NCBI GenBank assembly: GCA_037045185.1 | Contig: JBAOHQ010000014.1 | Coordinates: 248,001-312,000, forward strand | Origin: JAKOUY01 sp037045185 | Lineage (GTDB): Bacteria; Actinomycetota; Acidimicrobiia; Acidimicrobiales; Ilumatobacteraceae | Reading direction: 5' to 3' | DNA length: 64,000 nucleotides | Part shown: piece by piece, positions 1 through 7,826 of the stretch | Position numbering within the stretch: position 1 is the stretch's first letter | How the letters are laid out: each line of letters opens with the position of its first letter | Made by a program: the position numbers and the translations under genes | The notes under the pieces: generated by a model | The model's database searches: none | Told to the model about the DNA's origin: nothing | Seen by the model: the letters and a program-made list of their open reading frames with translations, nothing else

Positions 1-409
1 GCCGGGGACCGTCGGGGAGCAGGCTTGCCGCGCCTTCCGAGAGACTGGCCGGATACAGCCGAGTCTTTCCGTCGGGCAGGTACTGGGTGGTGCCCCGCCT
101 CCACGACTCGCGGTCGATGGGCCCGCCGTCGTCGACGAACCAGGCGACGTCGGCGATCGCGTAGTGCAGCAGCACGTCGCCGCCGCTGCGCTCGATGTGG
201 AAGGCCTGGTCGAGATCGGTCGAGGCGGCCGGGTCCAGCGTGACGAACGGCCAGGCGGTGAGATCGCGGTGACCGGTCGGCCGGCGGGTCGCGGCCTGCG
301 CAGCGGCCCGCTCCACCTCGGCCGGGAAGCGCTCCGGCAGCTTGAACTGCCGGCGGATGTCGGTCAATCCGGCGGCCAGTGCCCCGCCGCCATCGACCAG
401 CGACTTCAC
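1..409 (-). CDS. RNB-domain ribonuclease (RNase II/R family), N-terminal part
   Basis: The reading frame starts at a GTG and runs off the window edge, so only about 136 N-terminal residues are visible. They contain the start of an RNB catalytic domain: DPAASTDLDQAFHIE (the acidic Mg-binding cluster of the family), YAIADVAWFVDDGG, RGTTQYLPDGKTRLYPASLSEGAASLLP. RNB enzymes are processive 3'-5' exoribonucleases that degrade mRNA and structured RNA. No cold-shock domain precedes the RNB domain, as in the short actinobacterial RNase II-like proteins. The GTG overlaps the stop of the upstream mreB-like gene (GTGA), which suggests translational coupling. The family call is firm; the exact subfamily (RNase II or R) cannot be decided from this part. 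Confidence 0.85.
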   Translation of the reverse strand, partial: MKSLVDGGGALAAGLTDIRRQFKLPERFPAEVERAAAQAATRRPTGHRDLTAWPFVTLDPAASTDLDQAFHIERSGGDVLLHYAIADVAWFVDDGGPIDRESWRRGTTQYLPDGKTRLYPASLSEGAASLLPDGPR

Positions 410-1410
410 CGTCGGGCGCCCATGAACATCTTCTTCAGGGCGTCGTAGTGCTCGATGCAGTGACCGGCGCCCATGACCACCGCCTCCAGAGGCATGTTCG
501 ACATCTTCACCGGCACCTGTGTCTCGCGTTCGATGCGCTGGGCCAGGCCGCGCAGCAACCCGCCGCCACCCACCAGGAACATGCCGCGGACCAGGAAGTC
601 CTGGGCCAGTTCCGGCGGGGCCTTGGCCAGGCAGCGCACCACCGACGACGTGATGCTGGACACGACGTCGTCGATGGCCCAGCGGATCTCGTCGGGGGTC
701 AGCACCACCGTCTTGGGCAGGCCCGTCATCAGGTCTCGCCCACGCACCTCGGCCTGGCTGTCGTCCTCACTGGCATCGGCCGAGCCGATGGCCACCTTGA
801 CCTCCTCTGCGGTGCGCTCGCCGATGGCGATGCCGTGCTCCCGGCGGACGTAGGCCTGGATCGCCGCGTCGATGTCGAAGCTGCCGACGCGCACCGCCTC
901 CAACGCCACGACCCCGCCGAGGCTGATGACCGCCGTCTCGCTGGTGCCACCACCGATGTCGATCACCATATTGCCGACGGGTTCGTCGATGGGCAGGTCG
1001 GCGCCGATCGCCGCTGCCATCGGCTGCTCGATGAGCTGGGCGTCGGCCGCCCCGGCGCGCCGGGCGGCGTCGGTGACGGCCCGCCGTTCCACCTCGGTGA
1101 TGGCCGAGGGGACGCAGATGACCACCTTGGGTCGGGTGAACCGGCTGACCCCGACGCGCTGCAACAGCAGCCGGATCATCCGCTCGGTGATCTCGAAGTC
1201 GGTGATTGCCCCACCGCGCAGCGGGCGGACCGCGACGATGTAGCCGGGGGTGCGCCCGATCATCTGCCAAGCCTCCCGGCCGGTGGCCAGCACCTCACCC
1301 GTCTGGCGGTTCAGGGCGATGACGGACGGCTCGTTGAGGACGATGCCCTTGCCCTTCATGTACACCAGGGTGTTGGCGGTGCCGAGATCGATTGCCAGGT
1401 CGCGGGCCAT
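406..1410 (-). CDS. mreB: MreB-like actin homologue
   Basis: A 334-residue protein of normal MreB length. The actin ATPase signature parts are visible: phosphate 1 loop IDLGTANTLVY at residues 8-18, PLRGGAITDF, phosphate 2 loop MVIDIGGGTSETAVISLGG near residue 150, and the adenosine motif MFLVGGGGLLRGL near residue 288. MreB polymerises under the membrane and organises lateral wall synthesis in rod-shaped cells. A rod-like shape or a role in branching is inferred; mreC and mreD are not next to it. It sits in a tight minus-strand run, its start sharing a base with the stop of the small membrane gene upstream and its stop overlapping the RNB ribonuclease start, so the set moaE, small protein, mreB and RNase is probably one transcript. 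Confidence 0.9.
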   Translation of the reverse strand: MARDLAIDLGTANTLVYMKGKGIVLNEPSVIALNRQTGEVLATGREAWQMIGRTPGYIVAVRPLRGGAITDFEITERMIRLLLQRVGVSRFTRPKVVICVPSAITEVERRAVTDAARRAGAADAQLIEQPMAAAIGADLPIDEPVGNMVIDIGGGTSETAVISLGGVVALEAVRVGSFDIDAAIQAYVRREHGIAIGERTAEEVKVAIGSADASEDDSQAEVRGRDLMTGLPKTVVLTPDEIRWAIDDVVSSITSSVVRCLAKAPPELAQDFLVRGMFLVGGGGLLRGLAQRIERETQVPVKMSNMPLEAVVMGAGHCIEHYDALKKMFMGARR

Positions 1411-1604
1411 CAGCCCTCATCCTGGTCGACGGGCGGCTCACTGCCGCGGACCCGATCGATGACCTGCCGGCGAGCCTCCGGCGAGAGGGCGTCGATGTGC
1501 CGCCGCCAGCTGTCCAGACCCTGGTCCAGCCGTGGCCGGCGCAGGTACAGCACGAGCCCGGCCAGCACCAGGACCACCGCGGCGGCGATGCCGACGATCA
1601 GCAT
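1410..1604 (-). CDS. small single-pass membrane protein
   Basis: A 64-residue protein: one N-terminal transmembrane segment (residues 2-20, LIVGIAAAVVLVLAGLVLYL) followed by a short charged tail with RRHIDALSPEARRQVIDRV. I chose the ATG that overlaps the moaE stop (ATGCTGA) rather than the longer in-frame extension, because the extension lies inside moaE in another frame and is arginine-rich. The stop codon shares its last base with the mreB start (TGATG). Function unknown. Position inside a coupled mreB operon hints at an envelope role, which is inference only. Confidence 0.6.
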   Translation of the reverse strand: MLIVGIAAAVVLVLAGLVLYLRRPRLDQGLDSWRRHIDALSPEARRQVIDRVRGSEPPVDQDEG

Positions 1605-2089
1605 GACCCGCCCACCTCGTGTGCGGGCACGGGCGCCGTTGCGCCGGTTCCCCAGGCCTCTCCGCCTTCCCAGCGCTCGTGCTTCCAAATCGGCGCCGAG
1701 GCCTTGACCGCGTCGATCAGCCAACTGCCGGCGGCAAACGCCTCGGGGCGGTGCGGGGCGCTGACCGCCACGACGACCGAGCTCTCCGACAGCGGCACCT
1801 CACCGGTGCGGTGCGCGATGGCCACCTTGGCAAGCGCCGGCCAGCGGAGCCGGGCCTCGGCCTCGATCGCTGCCAGTACGTCAAGCGCCCGGGACTCGTA
1901 GGCCTCGTAGGTCAGCGAGCGCACACCGTCACGCCGTGTCTCACCGTCAACTGAATGGTCACGGACGGTGCCCGAGAACAGCACCACGGCGCCGCACCCT
2001 GGGTCGACGCACCAGCGATAGACCGACTCGACGTCCAGCGCCTGATCGGTCAACGCCATCCAAGATCGACCAGTCAGCGGGGGGCGCAC
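1598..2089 (-). CDS. moaE: molybdopterin synthase catalytic subunit MoaE
   Basis: MoaE with MoaD converts cyclic pyranopterin monophosphate to molybdopterin in Mo-cofactor synthesis. The protein shows FSGTVRDH, YEAYESRAL, HRTGEVPLSESSVVVAVSA, HRPEAF and the lysine-rich active segment LIDAVKASAPIWKHE, all diagnostic of MoaE; the length of 150-163 residues is normal. I start it at the GTG at 2089 because a TACGCT -10 box (2098-2103, minus strand) lies 8 nt upstream, giving a leaderless mRNA; the ATG at 2059 is the alternative and would remove ten unconserved residues. No moaD or other Mo-cofactor gene is visible in the window, so the partner must be elsewhere. Confidence 0.9.
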   Translation of the reverse strand: MRPPLTGRSWMALTDQALDVESVYRWCVDPGCGAVVLFSGTVRDHSVDGETRRDGVRSLTYEAYESRALDVLAAIEAEARLRWPALAKVAIAHRTGEVPLSESSVVVAVSAPHRPEAFAAGSWLIDAVKASAPIWKHERWEGGEAWGTGATAPVPAHEVGGSC

Positions 2090-2238
2090 GACCGCCTAGC
2101 GTACCCGTCAGCCAGGCGCGACGCACCGGTGAGTGTGGAGGTCAGGGCGTGGATCGTGAAACCATCGGGCGGCGCGGCAGGCGGACACGGGGTCCGCGAC
2201 GCCCGGGCCGAGGTTCTGCTCACTAGGGTGTCCCATTC

Positions 2239-3511
2239 GTGGAGCGGAGAGAGCGTCCTGACGATGAGCGCTACCCGCGCGCGCCCGTCCCACCCCACGA
2301 GCGGACGTGGCGCCATCCGTCCGAAGTCGGCCATGCGCAGTGGCAGCGCACCGAGCCACCCGCCGTCATCGGGCGTGGCCTGCTCACCTCGGTCTGTGTC
2401 CTTGGCAGCCTGATCGCCATCGGGGTGATGTGGGCGGTGCTCACCACGGATCCCGGCGCCACCGCTCGGCGAGCCTCCGGGTCGCCGCTCGACTCGTTCC
2501 GCCCGCTTGCTCCACCAGTGCTGGACGTGCCAGGGACCGAGGCACCGGCACCGGCGCCGACCGGCGGACCGGCGCCCACGGCGTTCGGCATCGACGCGCC
2601 GGACACCGCGGCACCGACACCGACACCGGCACCGGCACCGACATCGACATCGACCGACGGCCACATCCGCGTCCTGGCCACCCCGGCGCCACTGGCAACC
2701 GAGGTGGTCGACGGCGATCGCCAGCAGGGCGCCACCGCGCCGGCTGGAGATCGATCCGGACCCGGTTCCCGACACGCTGCAGCCTGCCATCGGCGATGCC
2801 ACTGTGGCGAGCAGCAGCGGGCCGGCGAGTGGCAACACCGTCCCGGCCGAGTCGATCCCCGCAGGCACGACCACGGCCGGCACCGTGCCCGCCGGCCCAC
2901 TCACCGGGGACAGCGTGGTCAGCGACCAGCCCCCGTCCAGTGATCCGGTCAGCGAGACTCCGGCGCTGGCGAAGCTCTCGATGCCCACCGTCGTCGTCCA
3001 GCAGGGCACCGACGACCCGGCGGTTGCGGTCCCGATCCTCGACGGCCACATCGCTCTCGTCAGCGGCACGGGAGTTGCCGACGACGGCAGTCCCGTCGCG
3101 GTGACCACCGACGACGGGCTGACGACCGGCAAGCTGCTGCTGATCGACGCCAACGGCGTCGCCGTCGTCTCCCTGGACGAGCCGGCGCCGTCGCCCGTCG
3201 ACACCGGTCCCACGCCCCGCATCGGCGCACGGGTGCGCGTCGCCGTCGGCGGCGAAGCGCTGGAGGGCACCGTCATCCGCGTCGGCCACGGTGAGGCCAC
3301 CCTGGAGATGGCCGAGTGCCCGGCCGGCGCACCGGTGATCGATCGTCGCCAACGCCTCGTGGGGTTCTGCATCGAGGGCGGCGACGGGGACATCATGCTC
3401 ACCAACGCGGTGGACGAGTTGGCCACGGCGGTCGCTCATGATCTGGAGCCGGCGGACACCACCCCGCCCACCGAGCCCGACACCACGACGGCCGACACGA
3501 CCGGCGGCTGA
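2239..3511 (+). pseudogene. membrane-anchored degenerate trypsin-like protein, split by a +1 frameshift
   Basis: Residues 1-45 are cytosolic and carry PPHERTWRHPSEVG, which I recognise from the N-terminus of trypsin-like membrane proteins of Acidimicrobiia. One transmembrane helix follows (LLTSVCVLGSLIAIGVMWAV), then a Pro/Thr/Ala-rich linker built from CCGACA/CCGGCA-type hexamer repeats. Around 2731-2741 the frame moves by +1, and the second frame continues to 3511 with a beta-rich domain (VPILDGHIALVSGTGV, LLLIDANGVAVVSLDE, LVGFCIEGGDGD) that resembles a chymotrypsin fold without an obvious His-Asp-Ser triad. Continuity of composition across the break suggests an indel error rather than decay. 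The start GTG has a TAGGGT -10 box 9 nt upstream (leaderless). The stop codon abuts the stop of the convergent gene at 3512. Confidence 0.6.
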
Positions 3512-4525
3512 TCAGCCGGCCGCGGCGGGGCGCCGGCGGGCCCGGCGGATCGCCGTCACCACGGCGATCGCCGTACCGGCGAGTCCCAGCCCAAGGCCAC
3601 CGAGGGCCAACTCCTGGCGGCGCTTCGGAGAGATCATCGTCCACCACCGCTGCTCGGTGCCCTCCACGTAGGCCTGCTCGTTGGTGACCGTGGGCCGCCA
3701 GCCGTGGGCCTTGAGCCGGTCGTTGGCCACCAGCCACGGCCAGCGGGTGTAGGCCGACAACCCAGGGGGGATGGGGCCACGGGTGAACCGCCAGCGCACC
3801 TCGTCGATCATCGACCGGAGGCGCTCGGGCAGCTTCAGCCGCGGCCCGGCGCCGGCCAGGGCGCGGACCCGCTCCCCTGCGACCCACCCGTCCGGGGCCA
3901 CGTTGAACACGCCGTCGAGACCGCGGTCCGCAGCCAGCAGCACGGCGCTGGCGACGTCGTCGAGGTGGACGAACTGCGCCGGTGAGTCGTCCTCGCCGCG
4001 CCGGTGGCCCATGCCCGCGGCGAGCGCCACCGCCAGGCGGCCGCTGGCGTCGGCGGCCATGGTGACCACTGGGCGAAGCACCGCCACCCGCCGGCCCGGC
4101 TGGGCAACTCGCCAGTCGTCGGCCATCTGCTCGAGCGCGCCCAGCTGGCGGGCGAACACGAAGTCGCCGGCCGGGCGCAGCGGCGCGTCCTCGACCAGCG
4201 GCACGGGGTTGTTGGCCCACACGCCGTAGACCATGGCCGACGAGACCAGCACCAGGCAGCGGGCGTTGCGAGCCCCGTCGAGTGCTGCGGCGAAGCCGTG
4301 GACCGCGCTGCGCCGCCGATCGGCCAGCCGCTCCGGGTCGGCCCCTGCGGCCCACACCACGGTTGCCGCATCGGCCGGATCGGTGGACACCTGCCAACCG
4401 GCGTCCTCGAACAACCGGCCGAGGCGGAGATCCAGTGACTGGGTGGCGTCGCTGATCCACACCGATCGGCGCGGCTGGCCAGCGTCGGGGGCACGGTCGG
4501 CGCGGGGGGTCGGCAACGAAACCAC
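3512..4525 (-). CDS. NAD-dependent epimerase/dehydratase-fold protein lacking catalytic Tyr/Lys
   Basis: A 337-residue protein of the extended short-chain dehydrogenase fold: VLVSSAMVYG (strand with the active Ser/Thr region), AVLRPVVTMAADASG, FVHLDDVASAVLLA and GVFNVAPDGWVAGE follow the family order. The N-terminal dinucleotide loop is degenerate (WISDATQSLDLRLG in place of a GxxGxxG loop) and the catalytic YxxxK is replaced, FARQLGALE standing where relatives have a YARHKAEVE-like segment. A C-terminal transmembrane helix (LGGLGLGLAGTAIAVVTAI) and an arginine tail follow. It is probably a non-enzymatic or binding protein anchored to the membrane. The GTG start has a TAGGGT box 9 nt upstream. 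Confidence 0.7.
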   Translation of the reverse strand: MVSLPTPRADRAPDAGQPRRSVWISDATQSLDLRLGRLFEDAGWQVSTDPADAATVVWAAGADPERLADRRRSAVHGFAAALDGARNARCLVLVSSAMVYGVWANNPVPLVEDAPLRPAGDFVFARQLGALEQMADDWRVAQPGRRVAVLRPVVTMAADASGRLAVALAAGMGHRRGEDDSPAQFVHLDDVASAVLLAADRGLDGVFNVAPDGWVAGERVRALAGAGPRLKLPERLRSMIDEVRWRFTRGPIPPGLSAYTRWPWLVANDRLKAHGWRPTVTNEQAYVEGTEQRWWTMISPKRRQELALGGLGLGLAGTAIAVVTAIRRARRRPAAAG

Positions 4526-4604
4526 GATGCCGTGACCCTAGCGGCGAGCGGACGTGACGGGACCTCGGAACCCGCCGGCCGCCTGTGGCCCGTAGGCTCC
4601 AACC

Positions 4605-5855
4605 ATGGCTGCCGACGAGGGCGACGACCGCGACGAGTCCACTCCGGACGGCAGGGATCCCGACGGCAGGAATCCCGACGGCAGGGAACCGGACGGCCTG
4701 GCCGGCCTGGGCGGCTGGTTCGCCGGTGTGCCGATGTTCGGCGATCTGGCCAGGGCGATGGCCGGGCAGGGTCCGCTCAACTGGGACGCGGCCCGCCAGT
4801 TCGCCGCCCTCGCGTCCACCGAAGGTGGCGTCGAGCCCAACGTCGACCCGACGACACGCATCGCCCTCGAACAGCTGGCCGGCATCGCCGCGATGCACGT
4901 CGCCGACGTCCTCGCCGTGCCGGTTTCTGCCGGGCGGCTCGACGCCGTCACCCGCGGTGTGTGGGCCCAGCGCACACTCGACGCCTATCGCCCGCTGTTC
5001 ACCGAGATGGCCTCGTCGCTGGGCCAGCGACCACAGGCCGGCGACGATCAGACCGATCCGATGGCGGCGATGATGGCCGGGCTGACCCAGATGATGGCCC
5101 CGGCGATGATGGGCATGGCCATCGGGTCGATGGTCGGGCGGATGGCCCGCCGGGCGTTCGGCCAGTACGACCTCCCCGTGCCGCGGCCGTCGTCGGAGCT
5201 CGTCGTGGTCCCCCAGGCGATCGACGAGTTCGCCGCCACCTGGTCGCTGGCCGTGGACGAGTTGCGCCTGTGGGTGCTCACCCAGGAACTGATCGGCCAG
5301 ACCGTGTTCGGTCTCGGTACCGTCAGGGAGGACCTCTCCACGCTGGTCCGCCGCCACGCCGGGGCCTTCCGCCCCGATCCGCAGTCGCTCGCCGAACACC
5401 TTGGGGCCCTCGACGTCAGCGACGCCGAGAGCGACCCGATGGCGTCGATCCAGCGGATGATGAGTGACCCCGCCGTGGTGCTGGGCGCCGTGCAGTCCGA
5501 CGAGCAGCGGCAGTTGCAACCCACCCTCGACGCGGCCTTCGGGGCGCTCGTCGGTGTGGTCGACTACGTCAGCGACGCAGTCGCCGTCCGGCTCATCGGC
5601 GGGGACGCGTTGCAGATCGCCGAGGCGATTCGCCGGCGGCGCTTGGACACCGGGCCGGACGACATCTACATCCAGCGCTTGCTGGGGCTGTCGCTCACCC
5701 AGGGTCAGGTGCAGCGGGGCAAGGCGTTCATCGCCGGGGCCGTCGATCGGGTGGGCGAGCATCGCTTGGCCGAACTGCTGTCCCGGCCTGGCGCGCTGCC
5801 GACCCCCGCCGAGTTCGAAGCTCCTGGATTGTGGGTAGCCCGGCTCGAGCTCTGA
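4605..5855 (+). CDS. DUF2342 (zincin-like) family protein with altered HExxH motif
   Basis: A 416-residue protein of the actinobacterial DUF2342 family, annotated elsewhere as zinc-dependent metalloprotease or F420-biosynthesis-associated protein. The family pattern is visible: RVWAQRTLDAYRPL-like region, MMAPAMMGMAIGSMVGRMA, GQYDLPVPRP, VVPQAIDEFA, then the presumed metal site. Where relatives carry HExxH this protein has LTQELIGQTVF near residue 227, so both histidines are missing and zinc binding is doubtful. The N-terminus has a four-fold (D/N/E)PDGR repeat (residues 14-31) from a 15-bp tandem repeat. The start has TAGGCT 6 nt upstream. The 3' end overlaps the convergent MFS gene by 128 bp. 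Confidence 0.75.
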   Translation: MAADEGDDRDESTPDGRDPDGRNPDGREPDGLAGLGGWFAGVPMFGDLARAMAGQGPLNWDAARQFAALASTEGGVEPNVDPTTRIALEQLAGIAAMHVADVLAVPVSAGRLDAVTRGVWAQRTLDAYRPLFTEMASSLGQRPQAGDDQTDPMAAMMAGLTQMMAPAMMGMAIGSMVGRMARRAFGQYDLPVPRPSSELVVVPQAIDEFAATWSLAVDELRLWVLTQELIGQTVFGLGTVREDLSTLVRRHAGAFRPDPQSLAEHLGALDVSDAESDPMASIQRMMSDPAVVLGAVQSDEQRQLQPTLDAAFGALVGVVDYVSDAVAVRLIGGDALQIAEAIRRRRLDTGPDDIYIQRLLGLSLTQGQVQRGKAFIAGAVDRVGEHRLAELLSRPGALPTPAEFEAPGLWVARLEL

Positions 5856-7074
5856 GCACGCCGAACCCACCGGCCAGGTAGGCCACCAACCCCACGGCGC
5901 CGGCCACACCGACGATCAGGAAGCCCACCCACCCCGGCATGGTGAACAGCGTGGGCAGCACGCCACTCAGCACCCACGACAGCTGGAACCGGGTCTCGAA
6001 CTTGGCGAAGGCCCTGCCCTGGTTGGCGTCCGGCGCGCTGCGCTGGACGATCGACTCGAAGGCCATCCGGGCCACCGCCGACGCCATGTTCACGGCGATC
6101 GACAAGCCCACCGCCGCGCCGACACCGCCGGCCAGCGCGGCCAGCACCCCCGCCACGGCGACCAGGGCCAGCGCGGCGATGATCATCACTCGCTCGCTGA
6201 GCGCCTTGCGCAGCAACGGGGCCAACCCGTTGCCCACCATCACCCCGACGGTGACCGAGGCCACGGCCAGGCCCAGCCAGTAGGTGGGGAACTTCTCGGT
6301 CCGGATCCAGAAGAACAGGTGGAAGAACAAGAACCCGAGGGTGCCGCGGATGAGTGCGAACGAGGTGGCGGCCAGCAACAGATGCGGCTGGCGCAGCTCC
6401 TCGCGCTCCTTGCCCTGCTCGGCCTGGGCGGCCACGACATCGCGCGGCAACTTGGTGGCCATGACGAAGGCTGCACCGAACATGAGCACCCCGCCGAACA
6501 GGGCCAGCTTGGACGAGATCAGGGCCATCACCCCGAACGGGATCGCTCCGAGGCCACCGGAGATCCCGGCCAGCAGGCCGAGCTTGGAATTGGCCTCCAC
6601 CAGTTCGGTCTCGTTCCTGACGATCGACGGCACGATGGCCGACTTCGACACCGCATAGGTCTTCTGCAGCACCATGACCAGGAACGCCAGCGGGAACATG
6701 GCCAGCGAATCGAGGGTGAACATCAGCAGGACGTACGCCACCGCCCGACCCAGCGCCGTCGCCTGGATCATCATCCGCCGGCCACCGGCTGCACGGTCGA
6801 CCATCGGGCCGATCAGCGGGGCGATCACCGCGAACGGGGCGAAGCTGATCAGCAGGTACAGCAGCACCTTGCCGCGCGCCGCATCGGCGTCGAGGGACAG
6901 GAAGGAATCGGCCAGGGCCACCACCAGCGCGACGTCGCCCACCGTCAGCAGCGCATGCGTGGTGGCCAGGCGCTGGAACGGGCTGACCGGGGCGCCCACC
7001 CGGCGCGGCGGGGGTGGCGCCGAGCGGCGCGGGCGGCCGTAGGAGACAGCGTCCGGCCGCAGCGGTTCAGTCAC
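5728..7074 (-). CDS. major facilitator superfamily transporter
   Basis: A 448-residue integral membrane protein with about 12 hydrophobic segments. The loop between helices 2 and 3 reads GPMVDRAAGGRR, an MFS motif-A-like segment; ERVMIIAALALVAVAGVLAAL and ANQGRAFAKFETRFQLSWVL lie in the second half. The substrate cannot be told from the sequence. The start is a GTG with TACGAT 6 nt upstream. The last 40 or so residues are arginine-rich and lie over the end of the convergent DUF2342 gene, so the 3' ends of the two genes overlap on opposite strands. Confidence 0.8.
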   Translation of the reverse strand: MTEPLRPDAVSYGRPRRSAPPPPRRVGAPVSPFQRLATTHALLTVGDVALVVALADSFLSLDADAARGKVLLYLLISFAPFAVIAPLIGPMVDRAAGGRRMMIQATALGRAVAYVLLMFTLDSLAMFPLAFLVMVLQKTYAVSKSAIVPSIVRNETELVEANSKLGLLAGISGGLGAIPFGVMALISSKLALFGGVLMFGAAFVMATKLPRDVVAAQAEQGKEREELRQPHLLLAATSFALIRGTLGFLFFHLFFWIRTEKFPTYWLGLAVASVTVGVMVGNGLAPLLRKALSERVMIIAALALVAVAGVLAALAGGVGAAVGLSIAVNMASAVARMAFESIVQRSAPDANQGRAFAKFETRFQLSWVLSGVLPTLFTMPGWVGFLIVGVAGAVGLVAYLAGGFGVLRARAGLPTIQELRTRRGSAARQAGTAVRPSDARPPDRRPRR

Positions 7075-7112
7075 AGTGGCATCGTAGGCGGACGCCGCGG
7101 CGGCGTCGGCGG

Positions 7113-7826
7113 TCAGGCCTTAGGTCGCTCGTACTTGTAGCCCAGCCCGCGGATGGTGGAGATCCGCTCCGGGCTTGCCGGGTCCGGCTCCACCTTGCCG
7201 CGGAGCCGCTTGATGTGCACGTCCAGCGTCTTGGTGTCGCCCACGTAGTCGGTGCCCCACACCCGGTCGATCAACGTCTCCCGTGACAGGACCCGCCCGG
7301 CATTGGCCATCAGCAGGTGCAGGAGGTCGAACTCCTTCAACGGCAGGGCGACGGGCGTTCCGTCCACCGTGACCCGATGCTCCTGGGGGTCCAGGGTGAC
7401 GCCGCCGCACACCACCACGTCGCTGCTGGGAAGGTCCTCGGCCGAGCCGGCGTCGGGCAGGCGGCGCATCACGGCGCGCATCCTGGCGACCAGTTCACGG
7501 ATCCGGTACGGCTTGGTGACGTAGTCGTCGGCGCCCACCTCGAGGCCGACGACGGTGTCGATCTCGGCGCCCTTGGCGGTGAGCATGATGATCGGCACCT
7601 GGCTGCGCTTGCGCAGTTGCCGGCAGACGTCGATCCCACTCAGCCGCGGCAGCATCACGTCGAGCAGGACGATGTCCGGCTTGACGGTGTCGAAGCGGTT
7701 CAACGCTTCCATCCCGTCGGTGGCGGTCTGCACCCGGAACCCCTCGCGGGTCAGCCCGACGGTGAGGGCCTCGACGAAGCTCGGCTCGTCCTCGACCACC
7801 AGCACCAATGGTTGGGTCACGGTCAT
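7113..7826 (-). CDS. regX3: OmpR/PhoB-family response regulator (RegX3-like)
   Basis: A 237-residue two-domain regulator. The receiver domain (1-120) has the acidic pocket VVEDEPS at 11-16, phospho-acceptor Asp in LLDVMLP near residue 56, and the conserved Lys in IMLTAKG near 104. The winged-helix domain (about 135-235) has LPLKEFDLLHLLMANAGRV, RETLIDRVWG and VDVHIKRLRGK-like elements, ending with the GLGYKYE wing. It probably binds the direct repeats upstream of pstS at 13605-13622 and switches on phosphate uptake when phosphate is scarce. Its ATG overlaps the stop of the sensor kinase (ATGA). RegX3 is chosen over PhoB from the actinobacterial context and the SenX3-like partner. Confidence 0.85.
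   Translation of the reverse strand: MTVTQPLVLVVEDEPSFVEALTVGLTREGFRVQTATDGMEALNRFDTVKPDIVLLDVMLPRLSGIDVCRQLRKRSQVPIIMLTAKGAEIDTVVGLEVGADDYVTKPYRIRELVARMRAVMRRLPDAGSAEDLPSSDVVVCGGVTLDPQEHRVTVDGTPVALPLKEFDLLHLLMANAGRVLSRETLIDRVWGTDYVGDTKTLDVHIKRLRGKVEPDPASPERISTIRGLGYKYERPKA

Noticed and set aside
2600..2660. Hexameric CCGACA/CCGGCA repeats as a possible mobile or CRISPR-like repeat
   Set aside because: They encode the Pro/Thr/Ala linker of the trypsin-like membrane protein; no spacers and no regular unit beyond codon repeats.
3399..5909. An 836-codon minus-strand open frame
   Set aside because: It spans antisense to the DUF2342 gene and out of frame with the SDR-like gene, both of which are supported by homology.
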